Virus record (IMG/VR): IMGVR_UViG_3300032304_000722
Location: 1 to 30,767 of that record
Length of the DNA: 30,767 nt
Source of the DNA: a virus
Reading direction: 5' to 3' (one strand)
Part shown: piece after piece, positions 1-6,645 of the stretch
Position numbering within the stretch: the stretch's first letter is position 1
How the letters are laid out: every line of letters starts with the position of its first letter
The notes under the pieces: generated by a model
What the model was told of the DNA's origin: nothing
The model's input: only the letters and a program-made list of their open reading frames with translations
Databases searched by the model: none
Made by a program: the position numbers and the translations under genes

Positions 1-123
1 ACAAATACGCACCGCAGTCGATACCTTTGTGAACTACCAAGAACTCGAAAGCAAAATCTACCACTTTAAAGCCGATTCATTCAAACACTTTGCGCACTGG
101 ATAAAACGCATTGACCTGAACAA
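1..123. repeat. Terminal direct repeat, left copy
   Basis: These 123 bases are identical to the last 123 bases of the window. The initiator reading frame continues in phase through the repeat, so joining the ends restores one intact gene. This is what an assembler yields for a circular or circularly permuted molecule. A true short terminal repeat of a linear genome cannot be excluded from sequence alone. Confidence 0.95.
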
Positions 124-223
124 GATCAACAAATCAAAAGAACAAAAGCTTGACTCACGAAACATGACCGCAGACGAAATCGCTCAATGGGTCGTAGAAA
201 GAAAATTTGGAAAACAACCTTAA
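1..223 (+). CDS. Replication initiator-like protein, C-terminal part (wraps from 30100)
   Basis: This is the last part of the gene that starts at 30100. Base 1 is the third base of a Glu codon, and the frame then runs to TAA at 221-223. Read alone it has an internal ATG at 29, but the start at 30100 is the natural one because the frame is open across the joined ends. The part seen here is a helical C-terminal domain (residues around Thr-Ala-Asp-Glu-Ile-Ala near its end). The wrapped protein is about 260 aa. See the entry at 30100 for its function. Confidence 0.85.
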   Translation, partial: QIRTAVDTFVNYQELESKIYHFKADSFKHFAHWIKRIDLNKINKSKEQKLDSRNMTADEIAQWVVERKFGKQP

Positions 224-234
224 AAAAAAACTAT

Positions 235-990
235 ATGAACATCAAACAAATGAAACCCCAAGCACGTGCGGAATATCTAACCAAACAACTACTTAAACTG
301 TACGACTACTTCGGTAATAACGTAGGGATGGATGAAGGAATCATGCGACAGGTTGAAGCGTTAGAGGAAGACCTTGAAACGTACAACAACTTAACCACCG
401 ATCAATTTGAGCAGGCATTAAGGAACGGACGTAAAGAAAGTACCGATGCTTTCAAACCATCCATTAGACTGATCGTGCAATGGGTAAGTAACTACGTTGT
501 GCGCTTCAACAAATCCGAGCAAAAGATTACGCACTCAGGAACAACGCTCACACGTAACTACCCAATCGAACAACGCAAAGCGTGGATCATTTCAAGCTAC
601 CGTCAATACCACGAAGAAAAAAAGGACATGACCAAGTTTTACGATTTCGGTGCGCCAACGTACGAAGCAATCTACAAGTACTGCGGTTACAACCTTTCAA
701 ACGAACAGCGTGAATGGTGTTTTGAAATGAGCAAACGACTTTCACTTTCGCAAATGTTCAACGCATTTCTAAGCCGTGACGAAAGCGATGAGTTCAGAAA
801 CAACGCAACCGCCTGCGCTTACGCTTGTAAATTGTTTTTTGATCAGTTCCCAACGGAAACCGATTTGAGAACGCAGTTAGGGTATTTCGATAACGTTTCC
901 AAAGATCACTTTGTAGCCAGTTACGAAAAGACTCCATCACTTGTAGCGTACATGAGAAAGAAGAACGAAAATAATCACGGACTTTCTTAA
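235..990 (+). CDS. Hypothetical protein next to the replication initiator
   Basis: This 251-aa protein is not recognised. It begins 12 bases after the initiator gene and probably shares its transcript. It is largely helical, with a motif around Leu-Thr-Thr-Asp-Gln-Phe-Glu-Gln-Ala-Leu and a Trp-containing segment after it, a pattern often seen in replication-associated proteins of Bacteroidota phages. A helicase-loader-like role is only a guess from position. An in-frame ATG at 187 would add 16 residues but would overlap the initiator gene by 37 bases, so 235 is preferred. No ATPase, polymerase or helicase motif is present. Confidence 0.75.
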   Translation: MNIKQMKPQARAEYLTKQLLKLYDYFGNNVGMDEGIMRQVEALEEDLETYNNLTTDQFEQALRNGRKESTDAFKPSIRLIVQWVSNYVVRFNKSEQKITHSGTTLTRNYPIEQRKAWIISSYRQYHEEKKDMTKFYDFGAPTYEAIYKYCGYNLSNEQREWCFEMSKRLSLSQMFNAFLSRDESDEFRNNATACAYACKLFFDQFPTETDLRTQLGYFDNVSKDHFVASYEKTPSLVAYMRKKNENNHGLS

Positions 991-998
991 AAAAAAAC

Positions 999-1029
999 TT
1001 GCACAATTCAATTTCATTGATTTACTTTG
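999..1029 (+). promoter_or_regulatory. Host-type promoter P1 (one of three near-identical copies)
   Basis: An A-tract is followed by TTGCACAATT at 999-1008 and a TTACTTTG box at 1022-1029, close to the Bacteroidota TTG ... TAnnTTTG layout. The distance from the first T of TTG to the end of the box is 31 bp. The same sequence recurs at 23982 and 25217, including the downstream GTGATACCAAA-like part. It would drive the gene at 1052 and the tRNA behind it. Confidence 0.75.
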
Positions 1030-1051
1030 TGATACCAAAAAAAAACAAGCT

Positions 1052-1309
1052 ATGACACACGATTTAGAATTTGATGACTTCATCGTTTACTTCGAGAACC
1101 CACACGGAAAGGTTATCGAAATTACCAAGATAACTGATTACGAAGATAACGTAATCGAAAAGAGCGATCGAGAACTTGACCGCATCCACAAAGAGATTTA
1201 CAGCCATTGCGAGTACAACGACTGGTTTGGCGAGTCAGAAAAGTTTACCTACGTGGACGAATGGTTTGAACAAAACATCGACTTCGACAAAGCGAGGGGA
1301 ATCATTTAA
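1052..1309 (+). CDS. Small acidic hypothetical protein
   Basis: An 85-aa acidic protein that is not recognised, rich in Asp, Glu and aromatic residues. It has no membrane segment and no metal-binding motif. It is the first gene behind promoter P1, with an A-rich leader containing a long A-run just before the ATG, typical of Bacteroidota translation starts. The tRNA-like gene begins 6 bases after its stop, so the two are probably co-transcribed. Small acidic first genes in phage early operons often act on host proteins, but nothing here shows that directly. Confidence 0.7.
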   Translation: MTHDLEFDDFIVYFENPHGKVIEITKITDYEDNVIEKSDRELDRIHKEIYSHCEYNDWFGESEKFTYVDEWFEQNIDFDKARGII

Positions 1310-1315
1310 AACAAT

Positions 1316-1389
1316 AGTCAGGTGATGTAATTGGTAAACGTGTACACGATTGGAGTGTAATTTTACAGGTTCGAATCCTGTCCTGACTA
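1316..1389 (+). tRNA. tRNA-like gene with non-canonical anticodon loop
   Basis: The cloverleaf is complete. The acceptor stem is a perfect 7 bp (1316-1322 with 1382-1388). The D stem ATGT/ACGT closes a loop containing GG, the anticodon stem TACAC/GTGTA is a perfect 5 bp, and the T arm ACAGG/CCTGT has the canonical TTCGAAT loop. A 5-nt variable loop is present and no CCA is encoded. The anticodon loop reads GATTGGA (1348-1354). By position the anticodon is TTG (Gln, reading CAA), but position 33 is A instead of the nearly universal T. Isotype and function are therefore uncertain. Confidence 0.8.
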
Positions 1390-1401
1390 CAAAACAAAAG
1401 C

Positions 1402-1722
1402 ATGATTAAACGCTCAAAATACAACAATAAAAAAACTAAGGTCGACGGTATTACCTTCGATAGCAAGAAGGAAGCCGATAGATACGTTTTTCTGACGCTT
1501 AGAGCGACGAACGGGGACGTGTTAGACCTACACCTTCAAGTGCCTTTCGTTTTCGCCTTAGAAGGCAAAAAAATGTTCACGTACAAAGCCGACTTCGTTT
1601 ACTACGACAAAACGCTAAGCAAGACGATAATCGAGGACGTGAAGGGTATGCGAACTCCGTTGTACAAACTGAAAAAGAAACTAATCGAAAACCAACACCA
1701 AATTACAATTACGGAAACATGA
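1402..1722 (+). CDS. DUF1064 family putative nuclease
   Basis: A 106-aa protein matching the DUF1064 pattern by eye. It has an N-terminal SKYNNKKTKVDGITFDSKKEA segment, a middle YKADFVYYD, and IIEDVKG near residue 78. The Asp of the KADF motif and the Glu-x-x-Lys of EDVKG fit a PD-(D/E)xK-type nuclease fold, which the family is thought to have. A role in phage DNA recombination or resolution is inferred. It starts just after the tRNA and its end overlaps the next ATG by 4 bases, which suggests coupled translation. Confidence 0.8.
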   Translation: MIKRSKYNNKKTKVDGITFDSKKEADRYVFLTLRATNGDVLDLHLQVPFVFALEGKKMFTYKADFVYYDKTLSKTIIEDVKGMRTPLYKLKKKLIENQHQITITET

Positions 1723-2093
1723 CCCATCCATTTGACAAATACAAGTACAATCGGTTCGGCTTTGAAGTAGGGCAGGAACTGGAATGGTTTGAATGGTTGC
1801 ACAACTACCGTGCATCGCTGAAAGAATACCGAAACAAACTGAAAAACGAACGCTTTGAGAATGAGGAAGTAATGAAGCGGTTTATTGCAGTCAAGGAAGA
1901 GTTAATTCAAATATCGCAAACAATCCACACCTTTGCAGCCAAGGTTTCATTTCGACCTTACCACAAAGCTTTCTTAAAATCCACAAAAATAGACAGGGTG
2001 GAACTATTCAAGTTCAAAAGTATCCTAATAAAAAACTATGAAGAGAGCGAAAGTAAAGACGCAAAGTATTATCTTTCAATCATCAAAGCATAA
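1719..2093 (+). CDS. Hypothetical helical protein
   Basis: A 124-aa protein, not recognised. It is rich in Lys, Glu and aromatic residues, with predicted long helices between about residues 25 and 75. It has no Cys pairs, signal peptide or membrane segment. It overlaps the end of the DUF1064 gene by 4 bases (ATGA), so it is in the same operon and probably translated by re-initiation. An 80-bp gap with repeated CGATAA sites follows it. Confidence 0.7.
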   Translation: MTHPFDKYKYNRFGFEVGQELEWFEWLHNYRASLKEYRNKLKNERFENEEVMKRFIAVKEELIQISQTIHTFAAKVSFRPYHKAFLKSTKIDRVELFKFKSILIKNYEESESKDAKYYLSIIKA

Positions 2094-2109
2094 CAATCAC
2101 AAAAACAAA

Positions 2110-2143
2110 CGATAATTTAAGTTATCGCATACCTGAACGATAA
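2110..2143. promoter_or_regulatory. CGATAA inverted repeat plus third half-site (candidate operator)
   Basis: In an 80-bp intergenic gap, CGATAA (2110-2115) faces TTATCG (2122-2127) across 6 bases, and a further CGATAA lies at 2138-2143, exactly 28 bp from the first. The same CGATAA core occurs in the repeats inside the initiator gene (30372 onwards). It could be an operator for the gene at 2174, but no regulator can be assigned. Confidence 0.35.
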
Positions 2144-2173
2144 ACAATTCATTAACCCATAAAAACCAAAATT

Positions 2174-2371
2174 ATGAACGAAAACAACAGCATCACAATC
2201 ACATTTAAAGTTCAACTGGATGAAGTTACTCAAATCATTGAATCGGTATTGCCGTATAATGGTGATTTTGAAACACTTGAAAAAATTGTATCCGAAGCAA
2301 ACCTATCTTTGTATCGATTAGGGTGGACTTCTGAAACCGTTGATCAAGCCATTGAAAAAGTAATACTCTAA
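2174..2371 (+). CDS. Small hypothetical protein
   Basis: A 65-aa acidic protein that is not recognised. It has a short beta-like start (Ser-Ile-Thr-Ile-Thr-Phe-Lys-Val) followed by helices, which looks like a small alpha/beta fold. It follows an 80-bp gap with candidate operator repeats and an A-rich leader ending AAAATT before the ATG. It ends 2 bases before the phosphoesterase gene, so the two are probably co-expressed. Confidence 0.6.
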   Translation: MNENNSITITFKVQLDEVTQIIESVLPYNGDFETLEKIVSEANLSLYRLGWTSETVDQAIEKVIL

Positions 2372-2373
2372 CC

Positions 2374-3252
2374 ATGGAAACAACCAAGCACGGACGTAAC
2401 ATCGTTTCAATCCGATGTAAAGATGGCGATCAATTTTTGATGCTATCAGACCTTCACTTCGATCACCCGAAATGTCGACGTGACATTCTGCAAGAACACA
2501 TCGAGAAAGCCATTAACCTGGGAGCGAAAATCCTAATCAATGGTGACTTCTTTTGTATCATGCAAGGAAAGTACGACAAGCGTGCGAGCAAAGACGATAT
2601 TCGCCCCGAGCATCAAGGCGGGAATTACTTTGACTTGGTTGTTAACGAGGCAGTTGAATGGTGGGCAAAATATGCCGACCATTTAATTTTTGTAGGGTAC
2701 GGTAACCACGAAACCGCAGTGAGCAAGCGACACGAAATAGACCTAACCGAGCGGTTCGTTTCTTTGCTGAATTACAAAACGGGTTCAAAGGTTCTGAATG
2801 GTGGGTATGCTGGATGGATTGTTTTTAACGTGTATCGAAGAGACGATGCCAAAACATACCTCAACTTCAAAGTGAAATACCACCACGGCCACGGAGGCGG
2901 TGGAGTAGTTACAAAGGGAGTAATCCAGCATCAACGGATGGGTGCGCAAGTAGACGGTGCCGATGTTCTTTGGATGGGTCACGTTCACGAATTGTACCAC
3001 CACATCAATATCAAAGAAACTTTGCAAGTGGTAACACCTTACGAAATTAAGCAACGCATCCAGCACGATATTAGAACGTCAACCTACAAAGACGAGTTTA
3101 CGGACGGAGCTTTTGGTTGGCACATCGAACGGGGTGCGTATGGTAAACCAATCGGAGGGTATTTAATGCGATTGAATTACGTTAGAGATAGGAAAGAAAA
3201 AGAGCGTAATTACATCAACCCTGATTTTCAAGCAATTTATTCAAACATTTAA
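2374..3252 (+). CDS. Calcineurin-like metallophosphoesterase
   Basis: A 292-aa protein with all the metal-binding motifs of the calcineurin-like phosphoesterase superfamily in order: Asp26-x-His28 (SDLHFDH), Gly-Asp58 (NGDF), Gly110-Asn-His-Glu113 (GNHE), His170-His171 with His173 (HHGHGG), and Gly-His203-x-His205 (GHVHE). The enzyme should hydrolyse phosphodiesters or phosphomonoesters with two metal ions. Relatives in phages include nucleases and cyclic-nucleotide hydrolases. The substrate cannot be told from sequence. A role in DNA metabolism fits its place beside a nuclease and an SSB-like gene, while defence-signal hydrolysis is another possibility. It has full length and no signal peptide, so it should be cytoplasmic. 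Confidence 0.85.
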   Translation: METTKHGRNIVSIRCKDGDQFLMLSDLHFDHPKCRRDILQEHIEKAINLGAKILINGDFFCIMQGKYDKRASKDDIRPEHQGGNYFDLVVNEAVEWWAKYADHLIFVGYGNHETAVSKRHEIDLTERFVSLLNYKTGSKVLNGGYAGWIVFNVYRRDDAKTYLNFKVKYHHGHGGGGVVTKGVIQHQRMGAQVDGADVLWMGHVHELYHHINIKETLQVVTPYEIKQRIQHDIRTSTYKDEFTDGAFGWHIERGAYGKPIGGYLMRLNYVRDRKEKERNYINPDFQAIYSNI

Positions 3253-3256
3253 AAAT

Positions 3257-3532
3257 ATGGAAAACGAAAAGTATGTAGGCAAAGGATGGTCGAACCAATA
3301 CGGGGTAAAGGTTCAACTTAAAAAACAAGATTTACTCGATTTACCCACCAACCAATACGGGGACATCGAAGTATTTGTAGGTCAGCGCAAAGAGGTTGAC
3401 CAAAAGAGCAAAGCAACCCATTGGGTAAAATGGAAGGCAAAGGATGCACCGATGCAACAAGCACCGAGCGAAATCCACCCCGCACTAACCAAGGCAGGAT
3501 TCGTACCCGAAGACGACGGGTTACCTTTTTAA
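3257..3532 (+). CDS. SSB-like small protein with acidic tail
   Basis: A 91-aa protein with a beta-rich first half (Lys-Tyr-Val-Gly-Lys-Gly ... Val-Gln-Leu) and a C-terminal tail ending Glu-Asp-Asp-Gly-Leu-Pro-Phe. That tail closely resembles the acidic tip of bacterial SSB proteins (DDDIPF), which binds partner enzymes. A single-strand-binding or SSB-mimicking role is inferred, but the core is shorter than a standard OB-fold SSB. It starts 4 bases after the phosphoesterase gene. The late-type motif at 3520-3554 overlaps its last codons. Confidence 0.55.
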   Translation: MENEKYVGKGWSNQYGVKVQLKKQDLLDLPTNQYGDIEVFVGQRKEVDQKSKATHWVKWKAKDAPMQQAPSEIHPALTKAGFVPEDDGLPF

Positions 3533-3554
3533 GAATTCCCATTCAATAAGTATG
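3520..3554 (+). promoter_or_regulatory. Phage-specific promoter-like motif, copy 1 (sigma-like gene)
   Basis: GTTAC (3520-3524), 13 bases, then CCCATT (3538-3543), followed by ATAAGTATG. The final ATG (3552) is the start codon of the sigma-like gene. The same arrangement with the same 14-base distance from CCC to ATG is found at 9078, 15771 and 17990. The spacing would suit a promoter whose transcript begins at or next to the start codon. Confidence 0.6.
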
Positions 3555-4064
3555 CACCCACTAATCGCAGACGTACTCCAACATCAAAGTTATCGCAAAT
3601 CCTGCTATGATATTGTGAGGGGTACGCACTTCGATGGTGAAGACCTTTACCAAGAAATGCTTTTAGCGTTACTCGAAAAGGAGGATGTGAAGCTTTGGGA
3701 GGTTTGGCATTCGGGTGGGCATCGGTGGTACGTGCTTTCGTTAATCTACCGTTTGTTTTTGGGTAAGGGTTCTTTGTGGGATCAGAAATACCGTGATCGG
3801 TTGTTACGTGTGGACGTTGACTGGACCCGTGTTGAAGTGATCGCAGAAATCTACGACCACGAAAGCGAGGTTCAAACATCGAAGCAGATGGAAGCGATTG
3901 AGGATGCAATAGCCAAACTGCAGTGGTACGAACGTAACCTGTTCATGGTTTACGTAGAAGCCAAAAATATGCGACGTATTAGCACATCGACTACGATACC
4001 ATACAACAGCATAAGATTGACCATTAACACGGTTAAGGACAAATTAAAAAAGAAACTGAAATGA
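3552..4064 (+). CDS. RNA polymerase sigma factor-like protein
   Basis: A 170-aa protein built like a small sigma-70 family factor. Residues 29-40 (Gly-Glu-Asp-Leu-Tyr-Gln-Glu-Met-Leu) resemble region 2. Residues 115-170 look like region 4: helices around AIAKLQWYERNLF, followed by a helix-turn-helix-like segment and a basic end (KDKLKKKLK). It would direct host RNA polymerase to phage promoters. Its own start codon is the last element of motif copy 1, so it may drive its own transcription and that of the late genes. The match is by pattern only, and region 2 is weak. Confidence 0.6.
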   Translation: MHPLIADVLQHQSYRKSCYDIVRGTHFDGEDLYQEMLLALLEKEDVKLWEVWHSGGHRWYVLSLIYRLFLGKGSLWDQKYRDRLLRVDVDWTRVEVIAEIYDHESEVQTSKQMEAIEDAIAKLQWYERNLFMVYVEAKNMRRISTSTTIPYNSIRLTINTVKDKLKKKLK

Positions 4065-4300
4065 AATACCAAATTAAACAATACAGTGAAAATCAATTTA
4101 GCGCACAAGTAAAAATCGATTGGTTTGGAAGTTGGGAGTCAATAGATAGAGATAATCCAGTATTTACTTGGGCACTCAGCGAATATGTTAAAAAACACAC
4201 CATCGTTGAAACATTTATAGAAGCTGAAAATATAGTTAAAAGACATAAGGATTGGATAGAAAGCAAAAAGAAATATCCTAAATTTTTTAAATTGAAATGA
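4061..4300 (+). CDS. Small AT-rich hypothetical protein
   Basis: A 79-aa protein, not recognised, with a Trp-rich middle (IDWFGSWESIDRDNP) and a basic end. Its start overlaps the stop of the sigma-like gene by 4 bases. The coding sequence is visibly richer in A and T than its neighbours, as is common for recently acquired accessory genes. No domain, membrane segment or metal motif was found. Confidence 0.65.
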   Translation: MKYQIKQYSENQFSAQVKIDWFGSWESIDRDNPVFTWALSEYVKKHTIVETFIEAENIVKRHKDWIESKKKYPKFFKLK

Positions 4301-4554
4301 TTTACTTACAAATTTTATTCATTGCGTTTTTCTCTGCGTGTGCAGGGGTAACGATTACCAAGCTAACGGGCATTGGTGATAAGATCGGATTCAAGCCATT
4401 TAACTGCTTTGTGTGCCTTTCGTTTTGGACTGCGGTAGCTTCGTTCTTTGCAACGGTAGAACTGCCCGTGTTGAGCCTGTTTGCTTACTCTATTGGGTGC
4501 GGTTTTATCGCTTGTATTATTGCGTACTTTTTAATTGATAGGATTTACCGATGA
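4297..4554 (+). CDS. Small integral membrane protein with CxxCxSFW motif
   Basis: An 85-aa protein with three hydrophobic stretches: roughly residues 2-20, 40-57 and 60-80. Between the first two it has Phe-Asn-Cys-Phe-Val-Cys-Leu-Ser-Phe-Trp, a Cys-x-x-Cys-x-Ser-Phe-Trp motif seen in DUF1360-like small phage and bacterial membrane proteins. The function is unknown. It overlaps both neighbours by 4 bases and so belongs to the middle operon, away from the lysis genes. That makes a holin role less likely than for the genes at 23329 and 23600. Confidence 0.65.
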   Translation: MIYLQILFIAFFSACAGVTITKLTGIGDKIGFKPFNCFVCLSFWTAVASFFATVELPVLSLFAYSIGCGFIACIIAYFLIDRIYR

Positions 4555-4754
4555 AACAAACAGCAGTAGAATGGTTATTGGAAAATTTAATTTCAGAACC
4601 ACATTTCGAAAAGGATTTTGAACACAATAAAAAGTGTTGGGACAAAGCTGAGTTAATGTTTGAAGAACAAATTAGAAGGGCTTTCTGTCATGGTGAAGTT
4701 GCCCGTGATCGAATTGACTCTATGGAATACTACAACGAAACTTACGGCAAATGA
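4551..4754 (+). CDS. Small 'VEWL' hypothetical protein
   Basis: A 67-aa protein starting MKQTAVEWLLENL, with a Phe-Glu-Glu-Gln-Ile-Arg-Arg-Ala-Phe helix and a C-terminal Tyr-Tyr-Asn-Glu-Thr-Tyr-Gly. The N-terminal Ala-Val-Glu-Trp-Leu pattern is shared with the gene at 29525, so the genome carries two members of this small family. Such proteins are frequent in Bacteroidota phages, but I know of no function. It overlaps both neighbours by 4 bases. Confidence 0.65.
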   Translation: MKQTAVEWLLENLISEPHFEKDFEHNKKCWDKAELMFEEQIRRAFCHGEVARDRIDSMEYYNETYGK

Positions 4755-4942
4755 CCACACCAAACCACTACAAACAAAAGGTACAACCGATTGACCTGAT
4801 TGAAGCGTTTGACTTAAACTTCAACCTCGGCAACGTGGTTAAATATGTAAGCCGTGCAGGTCGCAAAGGAGATACATTAGAGGATTTAGAAAAAGCGTTT
4901 TATTACCTTAAAAGAGAAATGCAAAAATATGAAATTAGCTAA
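4751..4942 (+). CDS. DUF3310 family protein
   Basis: A 63-aa protein that matches DUF3310 along its whole length: Asn-His-Tyr near the start, Pro-Ile-Asp-Leu-Ile-Glu-Ala-Phe-Asp-Leu, then FNLGNVVKYVSRAGRKG, then DLEKAFYYLKREM. The family is common in tailed phages, often as a stand-alone small protein or fused to nucleotide kinases, and is presumed to act in nucleotide metabolism. It is linked to its neighbours by a 4-base overlap before and a 14-base overlap after. Confidence 0.85.
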   Translation: MTTPNHYKQKVQPIDLIEAFDLNFNLGNVVKYVSRAGRKGDTLEDLEKAFYYLKREMQKYEIS

Positions 4943-5237
4943 CAAAATGACCGACGAACAGTTGAAGCGGTTAGAACCACTTTACCCTAAATGGGTTCAG
5001 TTCCAAAATGAAAAGACCTTGCGCCTAAGTGCAGAGCAGGTCGCAATCATGGGTAAGGTGTGGGCCGAAGTAATGGGTAAACGATGGATGGGTGGATGTC
5101 AAGCCTGCACCGTTAACGCATTCTCTACGATCATGAACCATTACGATGCTGAATTAGACCTAAGACACAAAGCCATTCACGAACAAATCATTCAAGATGC
5201 CACTACCGAAAAGAAACCAAGACGAAACAAAAAGTGA
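4929..5237 (+). CDS. Hypothetical protein with Cys-x-x-Cys
   Basis: A 102-aa protein, not recognised. It has helices in its first half (DEQLKRLEPLYPKWVQF), then Gly-Gly-Cys-Gln-Ala-Cys-Thr-Val at about residues 56-63, and a basic end (KKPRRNKK) that could bind DNA or RNA. The single CxxC pair might bind metal only as a dimer. It overlaps the DUF3310 gene by 14 bases and the following gene by 41 bases. Confidence 0.65.
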   Translation: MKLANKMTDEQLKRLEPLYPKWVQFQNEKTLRLSAEQVAIMGKVWAEVMGKRWMGGCQACTVNAFSTIMNHYDAELDLRHKAIHEQIIQDATTEKKPRRNKK

Positions 5238-5649
5238 GTTCATGGATCGTTGCATGACCAACACGGTTATGAAAACGGAGTATGAAGACCCAATCCAACG
5301 GTTAGCGGTGTGTAATGCTTTGAGCCGTAAAGAAAGCTACGCAAAGTTTGAAAGCCATTCCGACTACCCCGAAGCGGTGAAGAACAATGCCAAACGGGGT
5401 ATTGAACTGAACGAAAAGAACGGTAATCAGTGCGCCACGCAGGTGGGAAAAATTCGTGCAACGCAGTTGCGTGACGGTGAGCCTCTAAGTGTATCAACGA
5501 TTAAACGAATGTACTCCTATTTGAGCCGTGCAAAGACGTATTACGAAACGGGTAAGCCTACCGATTGCGGTTATATTTCCTACCTTCTTTGGGGCGGTTT
5601 AGCTGGCCTTCGTTGGAGTGAAGCAAAGTTGAAGGAGATCGAGAAATGA
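5197..5649 (+). CDS. Conserved phage protein of unknown function
   Basis: A 150-aa protein with two parts. Residues 1-50 (MPLPKRNQDETKSEFMDRC ... AVCNAL) resemble a short N-terminal module of many phage structural proteins. Residues 55-148 form a conserved module: YPEAVKNNAKRGIELNEKNG, CATQVGKIRATQL, IKRMYSYLSRA, then Cys-Gly-Tyr-Ile-Ser-Tyr-Leu-Leu-Trp-Gly-Gly, ending RWSEAKLKEIEK. I have seen this type of module in phage proteins, sometimes attached to head proteins, but cannot assign a reaction. It sits just upstream of the terminase genes. The start at 5197 is chosen because MPLPK is the usual beginning. Confidence 0.7.
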   Translation: MPLPKRNQDETKSEFMDRCMTNTVMKTEYEDPIQRLAVCNALSRKESYAKFESHSDYPEAVKNNAKRGIELNEKNGNQCATQVGKIRATQLRDGEPLSVSTIKRMYSYLSRAKTYYETGKPTDCGYISYLLWGGLAGLRWSEAKLKEIEK

Positions 5650-5840
5650 CCACGACCAAAGAAAACGACGTAATTGAACAGGCGATCGGAGCGGTTGAGT
5701 TGTACGCAACCATTGCGCACTTATTGATGGATATAGCTGAAACAGTTGATCATGTGAGCGTGGGCGGTGCTACCGATTACGAATTAAAGCTTATGTGTAT
5801 GCAGAAGCTAAAAGAGATCGTTAACAAAATTGAAATCTGA
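5646..5840 (+). CDS. Small helical hypothetical protein
   Basis: A 64-aa acidic, mostly helical protein, not recognised. It overlaps the preceding gene by 4 bases and the small terminase gene by 1 base, so it is translated as part of the packaging operon. There is no membrane segment, although the middle (AVELYATIAHLLMDIAETVDHV) is amphipathic. Confidence 0.6.
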   Translation: MTTTKENDVIEQAIGAVELYATIAHLLMDIAETVDHVSVGGATDYELKLMCMQKLKEIVNKIEI

Positions 5841-6280
5841 TGCCAAGCGGTGAACATTTAAAGGGCAAAAGTCCACACGGATTTGGAAGCCACCCCGAAA
5901 ACATCAATCGGAATGGACGCCCGAAGGCTTTGCGCAACGTGATCAAGGACTTATTCATTGAAGAGTTTAATGTTCAGCTATCTAGTAGCCAAGCCAACGA
6001 AATGATTATGGCAATGCTTTGCATGACTGAGCGACAAATCAGTGAACTTGGAGAACGTGACGATGTACCCTTTTGGTTGAAAATGATTAGCAAAAAGATG
6101 GAGCGTGATTTGAGCCGAGGTTCTATCCACTTGATGGAAGTTCTTTTTGACCGTGTTTATGGAAAGCCAAAGGAAACGATTGACAGTACGATATCGATGC
6201 CGAAAGCAGAAATCCACGTGGCCACGATTTCAAGTCCTATCGACCTTTCAAATAGTGAGGATGCAATTATTCTCGATTGA
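5840..6280 (+). CDS. terS: Terminase small subunit-like protein
   Basis: A 146-aa protein. It opens with a Gly/Asn/Pro-rich segment (GKSPHGFGSHPENINRNGRPK), typical of DUF5681-like and small-terminase-like phage proteins. A helical domain with MAMLCMTERQISEL and FWLKMISKKMERD follows. It lies directly upstream of the large terminase subunit (TGATG overlap), the standard place for the DNA-recognition subunit. It would bind the packaging site and load the large subunit. The assignment rests on position and on the N-terminal pattern. Confidence 0.65.
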   Translation: MPSGEHLKGKSPHGFGSHPENINRNGRPKALRNVIKDLFIEEFNVQLSSSQANEMIMAMLCMTERQISELGERDDVPFWLKMISKKMERDLSRGSIHLMEVLFDRVYGKPKETIDSTISMPKAEIHVATISSPIDLSNSEDAIILD

Positions 6281-6645
6281 TGTTTCAAACGTCTGTCATA
6301 TTCGATCGCAACTATAATTCCACTGCCGAGGTTATAGTTAACCAAGGCGGGACCAGTTGCTTCCATCGTGATACTCTTGTTGTTACCATTGATGGCAATA
6401 AGCCGATATCTGAAATTAAAGAAGGAGATGTTGTTTTATCTTTTAATGAAGTAACTAAAACAAAAGAGTGGAAGTTAGTTACTGAAAAATTTGAATATAA
6501 AAACACCAAGCCAACAATTAAAATAAAGTTGAGAAATGGAAGTGAAATAATTTGCACTGATGATCATTTATTTTATTTCAAGGGGGGTTGGATTTCTGCA
6601 AAACATTTAGTATCTTTAATACATGAAACAGATACCAAATTATAG
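6280..6645 (+). CDS. terL: Terminase large subunit N-extein fused to split-intein N-half
   Basis: A 121-aa protein. Residues 1-26 are the start of the terminase ATPase and end Asn-Gln-Gly-Gly-Thr-Ser, the first half of a Walker A loop. Residue 27 is Cys and begins an intein. Block A is CFHRDTLV ... GDVVLSFN, and block B has Thr-Asp-Asp-His (TDDH) followed by LFYFKGGWISAKHL. The frame then stops at TAG, giving an N-half of 95 residues, a normal size for a split intein. It cannot bind ATP by itself and must splice in trans with the product at 7123. The DNA from 6358 on is clearly richer in A and T than the extein. The ATG at 6280 overlaps the terS stop. Confidence 0.88.
   Translation: MFQTSVIFDRNYNSTAEVIVNQGGTSCFHRDTLVVTIDGNKPISEIKEGDVVLSFNEVTKTKEWKLVTEKFEYKNTKPTIKIKLRNGSEIICTDDHLFYFKGGWISAKHLVSLIHETDTKL

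Noticed and set aside
187-234. Upstream start of the gene after the initiator
   Set aside because: It would overlap the initiator end by 37 bases and add a basic stretch read from initiator codons. ATG 235 is better placed, though not proven.
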